This document shows, piece by piece, positions 35,441 to 48,299 of a stretch of 64,000 nucleotides of DNA (positions are counted from its first letter, which is position 1; each line of letters opens with the position of its first letter). The position numbers and the translations under genes are program-made. The stretch covers positions 2,046,001 through 2,110,000 of the forward strand of contig JAILWY010000006.1 of the NCBI GenBank assembly GCA_022113835.1, in the 5' to 3' direction. The notes beneath the pieces are model-generated. The model searched no databases, was not told the DNA's origin, and was given only the letters and a program-made list of their open reading frames with translations. Origin of the DNA: Atopsyche davidsoni. Taxonomy: Eukaryota; Arthropoda; Insecta; Trichoptera; Hydrobiosidae.

Positions 35441-38400
35441 TTTTTTTTAAATATGAATAAAATATGCATATTTAGTTACTACTTTCAACAAAATCATTTT
35501 GTGTTAGTTGTTACTTTTTTCACAAAGAGATTGGGTATTTTTTTAAAAGCTAAGTGGTTTGGGTGAATTGAAGACCTGCCTTCTAATCAAAGGTTTATTC
35601 TCTTTTATCATTGGTCGGTTCGCAGCTCGTTCTTGCGTGTTAGTAAGAATTATTTCTGGAAGACATTTTTTCTTCGTTGGCCAAGTTTGACGCCTGCCGG
35701 CTTTGTTTTATCCTATATGTTCTCGCGTAAGTTGTAGATGCTAGATAAAACCAGCGAGTTTTGTTGATGTTATTTATTTTGTGTTTTTCTTACTGGGAAA
35801 AAGTCAAGGATAAATTCAAAGCCTTTCCTTTTGATATACCCATCATTGACATATATGAATGTTTCAAATTTAACCTATTGTTATAAATACAATAAGTAAT
35901 AAAAAATTCGAAAAAAAAAAAATAGGAATATCAAATGTGCTAAATACATATTTACTCTGGATTGTGTGTTATTATATCATTGGCATTGTTTGAACAAAAT
36001 AATTCAAAGATTTGGCAAAACTGAGAAGTAAACGAACGTATGCATTAATACTGGCATAATATGCAAAGTAATAAAAATATATTAGGATTTCTCATTGTGG
36101 AATATTTTATTTTGTAGTACGTCATAATATAAATATAAATTAAATTAAATGCTTTTAAAGACTTCATAAAATTATCACTATACAGTCAGAGCAAAAGAAT
36201 CGCTTTATAAAGTTATTACCAAAACTAATATAATGGTAAAAGAGGTATGATTTCAAAGATGTTAATTCACATACGAGATCCACAAGGTTTTTATATGCAT
36301 GGAAAATGTTACTCAGTGTGACATTGTTTTTTGGACAAATATAAGAAGGGTTTCCACCGCCAGCAGTGGGTGCTTCCCATTATTATCCTGATTTATACTT
36401 TTACATGGAAAAATCCACTAATGGGAAAATAAGAAATTAAACACGTTTTACACTCCTAAAAAAAACACCCTAAAAAGTATTCTATAAAAGCGCAAAGAAG
36501 GATAAATGGCTATTCGGAATGTGGGCATGGATTTATGTCTGTAGTTAACTTCATTATGGCCGGAGAAAGCCGCGAATGTCGGGTAATCCATACAAACAAT
36601 AACTCTGGCTTAGCTGCCTTTTTAACGGATATTTGAATTAATAATGCTTTCTGCCTACATCACAAAAAAAAGTTTCAATGTTTAAATCCCAAACTCTCAA
36701 ACTAAATAACAGATTCAATTTTTTTTTCAATTCTGTGAATTTATTAAACTCGCGCAGTATTTGCGGCTCGTTGATTCTAATTGAATTTACTTTTGTTTTT
36801 TAATTGAATTAGATGAATTGTTTTTAATTTGTGGTAATTTACATCGCTTATTGAAATTTGCTCAAGTTTTGGAATATACATACTGCTATTTTTTTATGTG
36901 TTACGAGCGGTAGACATTTTATATCAAATAGTTCATATACATCACTATTCTAAGAATGGGAGGCCACAAGCGGAAGAGGCAGTTAAGCTATTGAAAGCGA
37001 TCAGGAGCAATTGCGATCTTTTGCTGGCTTTTAATCCAGAACGATCTTTAATTTAGGATCTTCGGAGCATCTTCAGTGGGTATACTAATTAGCAACTTCA
37101 CAAAATACAGGATAGAACAAAACCAAATAATAATTATTAATTTATAATTCTTTTGTTCTTAAGTGTTCACTGAACAAAGAATCTCCTTGATTCCACATAA
37201 TCCTTCGTTTAACAATTAAATTTAAGTACATACTTAATTTGCTTTTATTGGCATTGAATTGTAAATAAACCCAAATCTTATTTAACACAAACAAAAAAAT
37301 AACAAAACTGGGTAACTATGAAGATTAACTTATGTATCCATTTAATGGGATTATCGTTCTGATATTATAAATCCCTTGATTAAACAAACTTATAACAGAA
37401 ATATCAATTGAGGTTTTTAAGTTGATCGACATTTTTTGTAAATAAAATAAACTTTTGAGCTATCATTATTTATAAATAATCTTTGAATCTATGGCAGCGT
37501 TTCTTTGGTCTTTACAATCTTGATGATCTCGAATACATTACGGCTATATTTATTTTAGACACAAGTCTCTTATAAGTACGGATAAACCCTCCAGCCACCC
37601 GTGCTTCTCCAAAACGAAACGCCCATTAAGGCCCCCCTACAGTTCGATAATGCCGTCTATGGCCAAAGATGCGCATGACATGAAACATTATTCTTGATAT
37701 TTTTTTTACTTTTACATAGTTGATAATCCCCTGATAATCAATGCGAGATATCAAAAGAAGGTCTATTTGGTAATGAATGATTATTAGCTTAAAAATATAT
37801 CACTTAAGTCCCATACTTATTGCTAACGCTATCTGATGTGTTATCTATAATAAACCTATCTTGTATTAATTTCATTAAAACTATTAGGCCACGTTTGGTA
37901 TAAACTTCATACATTTTTTTGTTTTAAATGTTAACTTGCGGATAACATAGGTTTACAGGTTTTATTCATGAGTGTTTCAAATAAATCAGTTTTTCTATTT
38001 TCTTTACCGAGTATAATCTACTGAGGCTGTGTACACATCGTTTCCGACCAATCGCAAAGGACACGAACCTCATACTAAATCCCAGCACTGATAACAAGAT
38101 TGATTGCAACTAATTCCTTTAATATGCTTCTAAAAGTAAATTTTAATGTATATTAGAATTGAAGCTGCAATATCGCACCATTAATCATAGATATAAATAA
38201 TTTTATAAGGCTGTAAGTTACTCTTGACGTATGAGCGATAAATCACATTTTTTTCACACTCCGCTGCAAGAGTTCACCACAATGGACTGGCTCGGCCCAT
38301 ACGCCTTGCGCTTATTTTTCAAAGTAATTATTTTATTATTAATATTCTCTATTATACGTATTAAATTACACGAAAATATAAAAAAAGATTGGATAAATAA

Positions 38401-39500
38401 TAATGGCAAAGTACACTGAAGATATCTTGCTGCATGGAATGCAACGTTCCAGGTATTTATTTGATTTCGCTACAAACTGATAAAGTTAAGTTTTATTTCA
38501 GCATAACTTTGTATTTTTAACTTTGTAAGTATTTTATTGTATGAAACACACGCTCCAGTTGTTATGAAGGCATATATAAAGATGTTTCCTCCTTATTGGA
38601 CGAGCATTTCTGCTTGAAAAGATACAAATCGGTGAAGCAGCAAATCGATTGCCAGTAAAAATAGTCCTGCAGTGAGTGAAGTTTAACTTCTGCTGATTCC
38701 AGCGGTGTTTAAATTAAACTTTCCATATTAAAAGTTTTAAATACTTTATACATATGATTAACAGTAAATAGAATAACGACTTTGGTATTCACCCAGCATA
38801 ACGCTTATTAGCACGAATCTTAGCGTTTGCAGAAATATCAAATACGTATAAAACATTAAACTTAAGGAGTTATTAATTTGGTTGCTCAAAACTAATCTGT
38901 CGTATTATTCACAAATGTTTTTATGCTTTTTTATTCTTTTCAAAACAAGTTACGAATATTTGACTCCGAATCGATTTTTATAAAAAGTAAAATCATTATT
39001 ATATTTTCTGTTATTTTGAAAATATTTTCATGAACACCGACACGTTGAAAAATTTAAATCCTATTTCATATATATATATTAAATAATTTATTTAGTTAGG
39101 ATTTTTTTTCAATCGCTATATGATATACGTTAAACACTCATCGCAGAAATTCGTTGATGAGTTAAGTGTACAAAGTTTGTAAAGGAATGTGGTCAGAGTG
39201 ATTTGAAGACTGACTACATAATTTTACCGGTTGAGGCCAAGTCTTTCCAGCAGAGAAAATTATTAAGATAATTGTGACAGGCATTCAGAAGGAGATGTGG
39301 AATACATCAGCAATACAAGGAAGTCATTACCGACCTCTTATTATATGCAGCTAACAAACTAACCGGATGTTGCATTGACTTTCATACGGTGAGTACAATA
39401 AATAATATATGCTCATGGTCATTAGTGAATTTGGTGCATACTCAATCATATAACTGCATATACAATATACCGAATCGATTTATGTTTATAATCAACGGCA
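35441..39500. other. AT-rich non-coding stretch
   Basis: About 4 kb without a supportable gene. The frame at 38231-38419 starts with ATG and has a hydrophobic stretch (residues about 28-45), but T-rich DNA gives such translations by chance. No clear repeat. Confidence 0.5.
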
Positions 39501-41840
39501 ATCAATATCGCTTGTGTTATTTGCAGTAGGAACGGTTTTGTGGGAAGTCGCAGAGGCGCGCTTGACTCGCAATGTTGAGTTGTGATTAATAGGCCTCTTC
39601 AAGTCATCGAAGAATGTCCTCATTATATCAAGGAAAGTAATCGTTAAACTGGAGGTTCTCCATACAGCTGTAAGTCTTACATTATTGTCTCAATTCTATT
39701 AAAATATAGAAGAAACCTATTATGCATTGAATTCTGATTTATACTTTTAATAGCTATCAGAAATTTATTAAATCAAAGTTGATTTATTATTGCAGGATGT
39801 TAATAAGACAATTAAATGATTACTCAATGTTTTGTGCATAAAAGTGTTTTATCACTCCTATCGTCATCGTTATAGCGGCGCTACAACCTGATGTGACTAT
39901 TTACTCAAAAGTTGCCGCTGCCTGTCCTTTAAGCAACCTTGTTTTTTCAGTTTACTGCTTTGTATTTGATGTGATCCTTTTTCAATACAATACAGTGTTC
40001 TCTTTTGCGGTTTGCTCCAATTTCTCAATTCACCTTATAAACCAACTACGAACCTGTCTGCGTGCGATTGATCTACTGACACGGGTGAACGAGTACATCA
40101 AGGTATACATGACATGTTAACATGAGGATCCCACCTGGTTTTATCCGCAAAGTTCGATAGTATAAACGTCACCTATAAAAACATTAAAAGTAACTGATAT
40201 ATAGTTTTATTTATAACTCGCCGCTCAGCAACTAGGTTTAAAGTTCAGATCCGTTTTATTCTATCTCCATTGATAGGACAGTACAGTTTTGTTTTAGAAT
40301 TACTGGTCTATTTTCTCGTTACGGTATCGAGCAAGATTTGCAGCTGCGGAATATCGACTGCCGCTCAAGGCTGGTGGCTTTCTATAAAGACAAAAAAGTG
40401 TATCCATGGACGGGAAGTACAATGGGCCCATTCACTGTCGGGGTACTCCGCTCTGGATTAATTTCAAATCTAAAATCTATATTGTTCATTAAGACTTCAA
40501 TGCCCGTTCATTCAAAACCAATATTTACCGAATTTTTCAATAAGTATCTGGAAATGATATTAATACAATAGCCAGTAAATTTTCCTTTTTTTTCAGGTTT
40601 TCTTGGGTTTTATTGTATTATAAACAAGCTCGTACCACATTTGTTTTTTCTATGCCGCTAACAGAGAAACCACATTGTTTTGATTATCTTCAATATTAAC
40701 AAGCTCAATACATTTTTTATGCGATACAAGCCTCCAGTTACCCACAGTTTATGCAATCAAGTTCTTTTGTAAATAAAGTTTATAAATATTTTGATTTTCT
40801 TCTGATTGTAAACTTGTACCATCGTGCATTTTTTTCAAGTTAATATTTTTATGTATAAAAAAACTGCACGCTTTATTGCTACCACAATTTTATACAGTGT
40901 GAAAATTTCCCTTTATTTTGAATTATAGTGATTAACAATTTATCGACTAACATGGTGTTTGTCTTTATAATTTATCTACATTAAAATATTTTGTTTTTCG
41001 CATCTGAATCTTTTACTGATGATTTTAATAAGCTAACGCGAAAGCTTCCAGTTATTGTATTCATCAATCTAAACCTATTTATTTGATTTTTGTTTATAGC
41101 GTAATGGAATAAATTGCAAACCTCAATTATTTCTGTACTCGTACGCACTGTTAATTTTTTGTACAATTTCGCTCATACCTTGTTATCTGATATATTTTTA
41201 ATTTGCCAGATGATCTTCCGCCTGAGACGTATAGAGACGTGAAAAATTTCCTTGGTTTTGTCACGCGTTGGCGCATTTCAATTCTCGGAAATGAAGGAAA
41301 AACTTACATAAAAACATTTATGAGAGATATTCTTAGAATTCTAAAAGTCGTTCTCAATTATTTAAACTGGTAAAAATATTGTTGTAATATTACTTGCCTA
41401 TAATCTTTTTTTAATTGGTGTCTGATTCTGAGAAAAAATTTCTATTCTGCCTTTATCTGCAGACTCTTTGAAATAATAACACTGAAAAGGTATTTTTCAT
41501 TTGTAATATTCCATATTTTTTTTACACACTATAATAGCAAATAACATGTCTTTGTTACCTCAACATATCTTCTAATATCTTCACATTGTAATTTTTATTT
41601 TTATTTTCTTGCATAATGATGTTATTTACACAAAACTGTAGTGTACTGTATCTTTAACATGAAAACTGTTATAGTCTTAATTGCGTGATTTTTTAATGAA
41701 GTGAAGAATTATTAAGTAAGTAGGTAGTAGTATATTAGTAACGTGCAATTTTCACTCGTAAACTTTATTTCACTTCTCACACCAACGCAACGAGTAAGTC
41801 GCATTTTAATGAACAAAAGCTAAATTTTACTCAGGAAATA
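39501..41840. other. Mixed AT-rich stretch
   Basis: No supportable gene. A perfect Su(H)-type GTGGGAA lies at 39540-39546. Overlapping frames at 39893-40120, 40270-40461 and 40338-40571 show no recognised domain. CAG at 40595-40597 ends a long T-tract (40586-40594) and is followed by GTTTTC, which is not a usable 5' splice site. Confidence 0.45.
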
Positions 41841-41849
41841 AATTCACCA

Positions 41850-42080
41850 CGTTTGAATGGATCGAGTTCGGCCTCTCAAGGCAGTGGATTGTAATATCCT
41901 TTTCCCGTTTGAATATCGTCGGTTGGCGGATGCAGGTCGTTAGCTTTGCACTAAATGCAGCGACAGGACGGAAATTCACAATCCACGGCGTATTGAACGA
42001 ATGGCCGTTTTTAGCGCGAGTCCTGATTTATAACGCCCGGCGTTGGCCGCGGGAAAAATATCAGAGGCAGCTTTGAATAT
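41850..42080. promoter_or_regulatory. GC-richer patch with inverted GTGGATTGT sites
   Basis: GTGGATTGT at 41884-41892 and its reverse complement ACAATCCAC at 41978-41986 flank the patch. GGATT cores are bound by Bicoid/Otx-class homeodomains. CpG-rich inside, no gene. Candidate enhancer. Confidence 0.35.
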
Positions 42081-42680
42081 TTTGCTGCATTTAATTGGAT
42101 CGTGATGCATGAAGGCTGGAGATCTGTTGATTTGCCTAGATTTATGTTCAAAGTAGCACTTTATAGAATATCTATTGAATATTCACTTATAGACGAGGGT
42201 TTTTTTGCCTGAAGGCTTAGTTGCTTCAAAAAAATATATGTATCAATTGGCTGTTCAAGTACAGTGCCATGTTTATATCAATTACGTTCTATTTGATTTA
42301 ATATTGCAATTCAGGTTTATATGATAATAACATAAATATTTATTTTTGATATCTGAATTTGTTCATTGATAAAAAGTCTTTGTTATGCAGACGAAAATAA
42401 AAGAAAATATGTATCCTAAAACCCAAAAAAATGATTTATTGACTAAAAAACTGTACAATTAATTTCAGGAAAATATCACACTTACTTTGGGATGCTTTTA
42501 TTTATTCAAATAATGCTCTTAAATAATCGTATTAAACATTAATAATTTCATCATAACCTCGCATCAGATTAAAGTATTTTGAGAAACATTTTTTTTTTAG
42601 AATAATTTATGCTTCAAAATATGAGCTTTATTTATATGTATTTAACATAGCAGGCTTCGGAGCTCTCAGCTCGCATAAAA
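42081..42680. other. AT-rich non-coding stretch
   Basis: Nothing supportable. Confidence 0.5.
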
Positions 42681-42689
42681 TATTCATTT

Positions 42690-43015
42690 TATTTTGCATA
42701 ACTTAAAGCTTAGAGCTTAGTAATTAAATCGCCTATTTTGATTACCCGCGAGCACACGCGGCGCAGGTCGCCTCGCCGGATGATCCGGCCCATGAATGTA
42801 TTAAGCCGCGATATGAATCCCGAACATTCTAACTTGCAAGATCAACACGCGTAGACGTTTTCTAATTATCGGGCATTAGCTGTCGGGAAAGTTTGCCGCT
42901 GGAGTTTGATATAAGAATATTTGCCCAAGTGCTCCCGCGAGCTTATATCCGGACGGGGAGCCGCGGAGATGCGAAGGATGTATGCCTGGATGTAAATAAC
43001 AAACCTGCTAAAAAC
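42690..43015. promoter_or_regulatory. CpG-rich patch, candidate enhancer
   Basis: CpG-rich patch with the palindrome CCGGATGATCCGG near 42776-42788 and homeodomain-type ATTA cores. No open frame of note. Composition and motif density make it a regulatory candidate. Confidence 0.35.
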
Positions 43016-43379
43016 CAACCACCACCATCCACAATATCGATGCTTTAAGCAAGTATTTTATCTAAAAATTTATTTACACTAAGCGTTTATATAATTATTT
43101 TTTTTATTTCCATGCCTAAATACACCTTGAAATAAATACAAAAATAAGTACCTAGTGTATTTGTCACATAATTTATTTGTACAACCATTGAGTGTCGAAT
43201 GAAAATCTATACTGTTTTTATAAAAATAAGAGATGTAAAATATTATGAATTTGACATTTGGAAAATTAACTATATTATGGTCTGTACGCTTTACACTCCT
43301 CGATTTACCTGCAGATTGTCACCTTCCGTTCCTTTAAGCACACTTTTCGGCTTGCGAAAAAAACTTTGTGGCAATCCAG

Positions 43380-43445
43380 TCCGAGGGTGACCGAGTTACG
43401 GTTGCCATGGCAACCGCGGTCTCGGTCGCCATGGTTACCGCTAAA
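43380..43445. promoter_or_regulatory. Array of RFX X-box motifs
   Basis: GTTGCCATGGCAAC at 43401-43414 is a perfect palindromic X-box, the site of RFX-family winged-helix factors that drive ciliary genes. GTCGCCATGGTTAC at 43425-43438 fits the degenerate X-box pattern. A weaker match, GTGACCGAGTTAC, lies just upstream at 43387-43399. All sit in a GC-richer patch (43310-43560). In insects such sites normally lie near transcription starts of genes expressed in ciliated sensory neurons or sperm; no such gene is visible here. Confidence 0.55.
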
Positions 43446-43560
43446 CACTGTTTTATTCCGGTGTCGCCCGCCGATCGGCGACCTGCTGTTTTGTGCAATC
43501 AATGCGATCGGCTGCAATTGGATACCCCTTTATTTGCGAATTCAGTCAATGTGAGAGTTA

Positions 43561-44990
43561 ACAGCAGCCCTAAATGCACATGCGAAAGTATCGAATGAGT
43601 TGCAATTTTAGTCGATATTGTATTGTTTTTTTATTTTTTAACGGCTTGAATTTTTCTGTTATCGGGAATTCATGTTTGTAGTATCAAAAATAGTATTTTT
43701 ATATATATTTTAGCTGTAGTAACATATTACACGGTGGCAGATAAGTTACTTATATTCACGAAAAAACATCTTCTCGATGCGCAAGCTTATTTATCCTTAA
43801 ATAAACTGGCGAATACAATCTCATATTAAACATACTTTTTATTAAAAAACAAATATTTTTTGCAGAAAATTATTAGCTTGATAGTAGTTTTAAAGCTTGT
43901 TATTTTCATTTATATATGTGCAATTTAAATAAAAAATAATCTGTATAGAGGAGACAAACGAAAATGTTCGATATATAGGCAAGCATTATATTTAAAAGAA
44001 AATTCACGCAGTTCTATCTAAATACGCAAATGTTATTTTTTTTAATTTTCAAAGCTTCCATTGTTTTGTAGACTTCATTATGCTGTAACAAGGAGTCGGT
44101 CGTAAATAATAACGAGCGAAAAATGAAACCAACTTAAATTGATAGAGTTACCTATGAAAAATTCTCTCGGAATGACCCGCTTGGGTATTCTGATTGGACC
44201 GACCGTGCTAACGGAGAAGTGAAGGCGATCGTTATTCTAGAATGTTCCAGTCTTTCCTCTCGTTTGAAAAAACAAATAGATAAGCATATAAATATCATTA
44301 TTATTTTATATGAAGCATTATTAAAGTTAGTCAAACACTAAAGTTTCATTATAATGTGGTTATTAACCTAGTTAAATTAATAGATACACGATTTTTACAC
44401 AAAAAACATTTGAGGAATGCGTGTACATTTTTTCGTCCGGTTTAATGTGTTATTTTACTCTCGTATACGATTCTAGTAAATATGTACAATCTTAGCCTTT
44501 ACTGTTAGTATTTGGCAATTTATTTTGGAAATTGGTTATATAACCCTTCATTTGCAAACCTGAAAAAAATACAATTTTCATTTAAAAAAATGATTTAACC
44601 TTGCTGGCTGAAATATGATGACACGAAAAAAAAAACCACAAGGGTGAAATCTTCTGATATAGACTCAGATTACAACCCCTAAAACCTTCGTAATTAAATA
44701 CTCGCGTATTTATTTAGTTCCGCAGTATTGCTTTGTTTCCAGAGTCCAGCTCAAGGATGTGAATCATTCAGTCAATGCACTATCAATTACTGATAAATGT
44801 ACCCTCTTGCTTGCTCTGCGTCTCTGCCAATTGACAGTGGAAACATCCCCGGCGTTCCGTCGCACTTAATTACACATACTTTGATATACCGAAAATTACT
44901 AGCAATATTTATTCCTGTGTGTATCAGCAGCGTATTTTTTGTGTAAATATGATAAATTTAAATGTAAAACATTTAAGTACGTAAATTTAT
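43561..44990. other. AT-rich non-coding stretch
   Basis: No supportable gene; minus frame 44152-44334 has no recognised motif. Confidence 0.5.
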
Positions 44991-44998
44991 ATTAATGT

Positions 44999-45070
44999 GA
45001 TTTTTTTCTTCTGTTTCAGGTATGTTGATGCATATATTACACACAGATGAGATAAGACTCGGTAAGTTTT
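44999..45070 (+). promoter_or_regulatory. Candidate recursive splice site 2 (AG|GTATGT)
   Basis: A long T/C tract (45001-45017, interrupted by a single G) leads to CAG ending at 45019, followed at once by GTATGT at 45020-45025. A strong second 5' splice site, GTAAGT, lies at 45062-45067, which defines a 42-base optional exon 45020-45061. The layout repeats that of site 1 at 12171, including the first nine bases GTATGT(C/T)GA. The exon is open only in the phase giving MLMHILHTDEIRL. Recursive splicing, a microexon, or chance are the options; the pyrimidine tract and both splice matches are better than at site 1. Confidence 0.5.
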
Positions 45071-45560
45071 ATTTTCTGTAGAATTTAGTTGCTATCAAAC
45101 ATGAATACTATTAGAATTTCAAAAAAAGTCCCCAATTACTATTTTTGCGAAATCATTGTCAATTATATTTTTATGATTGGATTTATACTGCCAGTTCAGT
45201 TATAATAATTAACAGTGAGCACAACCGCGAGTGTCACCTCGGTGTGATGAATATTTTTCATCTTTGACCTGATTTTCATCAACGGCGATACCAAAAAAAA
45301 TATAAAAAGAAAATAGAGATGCCTCAAATATCTAGCTGCGGCACCAAAAAATTTAATTTTGTGGATTTTAGCAAATAGTATCGTAAAAAAATATTAAAAA
45401 ATTGATTTTACAGAATTTCGTAAACAACTGTATTATATTTGTGAGGCTTTTGAATTTGTTTTTTCTTTTGAATTATGTGTGTCTGTGCGAATTTCTCTCT
45501 TTTTTTATAACTTATGGGAATTTCAACTGAAATTAATCATTGCATATTTTATTCCTGTTT
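45071..45560. other. AT-rich non-coding stretch
   Basis: Nothing supportable. Confidence 0.5.
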
Positions 45561-45960
45561 ACTCCGGTGGCTGCGTCGGCCACGGCGCGGAAACGCGGCA
45601 AGAGACTCGCCATATTGCAGAGTGATTTATTACCTACATAAAAATATCCTTAAATTCTCAACATAACAATAAGTTTCCTCGGACAGCTTTGTTTAGTGAA
45701 ATCCTCCAGGGAGATTTTTTCTCTTTCCATCGAGATACTGTAATTGCCGGATCGTTTCAAAACGGTTAATTTAGGCATTTGTCCTAGGACCATTAACAAC
45801 GGTCATTTTCTGCGTCCGTGCCAAATAGAAAACATTAATTGCCCTAAAAAGAATGTTTCGAGTTTACAGCCCGAGGGAAGCCCGACCCGCTAACTCGGTA
45901 AACGATCCGAAACTTAAAATCCTTGCGCCTTCCTCCTTCCGAGCAACTACTTTACATTTC
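45561..45960. promoter_or_regulatory. GC-richer patch, candidate regulatory module
   Basis: CpG-containing patch (strongest at 45565-45620 and 45870-45930). The frame at 45853-46077 shows no domain. Composition only. Confidence 0.25.
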
Positions 45961-47290
45961 TTCTTGAAAAATTACTCAAATCTTTCCGGAGCACATAATT
46001 CAAACACTTTGAAAAACAAACAGAAAAATACGATTAGGTTTATCTCCGCGTTTAACGACGGAGTTTTATCGAATTAAAAAGTTTACGGGTTCAGCTCGGC
46101 GGGGTCTATCAATCTCAATAAACCGACAATAAAAAATCATATTTTTAACGAATTTATTCGCCCGCTAGCGCAACGAGAATATAAAAATGGATCTTTTGTA
46201 TCTCGCCGGTACAACATTAATGAAACATTCAATACAAACAACATAAATCAGCTGTCCTTGGTGGCGTGCATGTTTGCTAATGCATTTTTATGTCCTGATT
46301 TAAATAAAGCGCACGCAAGACCGACATTTCTATTGTCACATAACGGGACCTATTTTTACAGTCGCATTATCTCGTTATGTTGATGATTTTTTTCTATATC
46401 GCTTTGAATGCTTTGAAGGAATCTCATCGAAAGATATAACTGCAAATTATTTATTAATATTTTGAACTTTCTCAATTTCATTATAATGCATCTACATTCC
46501 TAGTAGAATTCTAGCATATTCGAGCTTTCCTAAAATATTTATTTTCCTTTAAGAGGACATATTAATACAACAATTGCTTACATATTGATTGGGTATATGT
46601 GTAAAATTAAGGAACTACAACTTTTTACACTGACTATTTAACATGGACTTCAAGTAAAAAACCATCTATCGTTAAATCAGTAGACGGATTATATGAATTT
46701 GATAACACTCGGTAAACAATAATGTTATTAAGTGTTGCATCAAAAAGTACAGCTTTTTAATTCAAATCGACGAAAGCAGAAAAGGAAGTGAGAACTACAT
46801 TTCTTGTATACATTACATGTAAGTTGGCGGGGCTAGATTACTCATGTGTATACCTTAATCAGCATTCACAAGTTTACTACATTCTCCTTTTTGTGTTCGT
46901 GCTTCGAAACTGTAAAAAATTCCCTCGTGCTTTATTGATATCTTTACTAACTGCCATGTTCCGTGAAGTTGTTTTTATAACACCTATACTTCTAGTTTCT
47001 ACATAGCCACATTACATGGTAGTATGTCAATCCAGCATGGGAAATTCAATCAAAAGCACATAAGTTAGCGTCCAAATTTTAGTTTATCGCTCGGATATTT
47101 TATGTTGTATCAAACTCTACAGTCTACAGCATTGTTACCCTGTTCAGATATGAAAAACATTTATTTTTCATTCGTTTAGATGATTTGATAGTATTACTAG
47201 TAGCGCTTCGATTAGACGTTATATTTAATTCAAATGATAATTTGTTTTATCAATATATCTGCAATCTGGTTTGCCCTTTATTTCTGTGTG
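45961..47290. other. Mostly AT-rich non-coding stretch
   Basis: No supportable gene; frame 46788-47006 has no recognised motif. Confidence 0.45.
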
Positions 47291-47815
47291 ATTGAGATCA
47301 CAGACTCGTGTCTATTGGGTATAAGAATGTTAAAATCAGTACTCGAGATCTCAATAAACACGGCGCGGTTCTATCGGCTGCTGTGCCCACACTGCAGTCG
47401 ACTGATTCGTTGAGTAACGACTTTCGCCCTAAGTATGATTTATTGATTATACGTTGCCTTCGGTTGCGATCGCACAGCACGGAATTATTATCGTACCGTA
47501 CAATCTCCGGCATACATATTTGAATATAAAATATATTCAAATATCACAATCTCGAAATAAGACACTACTATTGGGAGATTTTAAATTCGGTACTTACTTA
47601 GCCGATTGAGTTGTTCATGCGACAGCGACCGCGGCCCTACAAATCCCACCACTGCTTATGCAAACCAGTCTAATTTTGTATCGAGTTTTTAGCCCAAACC
47701 CTGCGGCCGTGTACTGATCAGATTTACTTGCATCACTGAATATATAAAATACACCTCGTCTTTTATTTACGTTTAAAAGCTTATTCGTGTTATTATAACG
47801 CGTACGCATGATCGA
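47291..47815. promoter_or_regulatory. Paired GC-richer patches
   Basis: Two less AT-rich segments, 47300-47510 and 47610-47800. Overlapping plus/minus frames (47298-47540, 47308-47523, 47615-47809) show no domain. Possible regulatory DNA. Confidence 0.25.
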
Positions 47816-48116
47816 ACGGAGTTAAAAAATATATGGGAAGTCAAACGTTGAAGATTTATAATGCGGTTTTTGGAAACCATTGTGTCAGAAATGGGGTGAA
47901 TATTTATAAGTGGGTTGCAGTTTATATATAATAAATTTAAAACACTGCATTGGTTTTAGTATATTATAAGAAATTCACAGCAAATTTTATTTTATTTTTA
48001 ATATATAATAAATATTTATTTTACATCAACGAAGTAAAGTTCGGATTATTGAATATAAAATATGAAAAGGCAAATATTTTTTTTGTGCGGTGTATTTAAT
48101 CCATCGTGGTCTCCAG

Positions 48117-48192
48117 GGGTGGAATAAAAGATGGGCCGTGATTTGTTTTCAATGTTCTGGAATTCCTAAGACGGGGAAGGCTGTGTTCTGGG
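48117..48192 (+). other. Possible 76-base exon (unproven)
   Basis: CTCCAG ends at 48116 and a good 5' splice site, GTAAGT, begins at 48193. The interval is open in one phase and would encode GWNKRWAVICFQCSG followed by a Lys/Gly-rich end. The pyrimidine tract before the AG is poor and the translation matches no family I know, so this may be no more than a chance pair of sites inside a GC-richer patch (48105-48290). Confidence 0.2.
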
Positions 48193-48299
48193 GTAAGTTT
48201 TCGCCGCTCCCGCCCTTCCTTCGCCTTTCCGAGATTCATTCAATTCGAAGGGCTGACGGACTGGCCGGACTAATTACTCTTTTTTGTTTTCTCCCTTGA

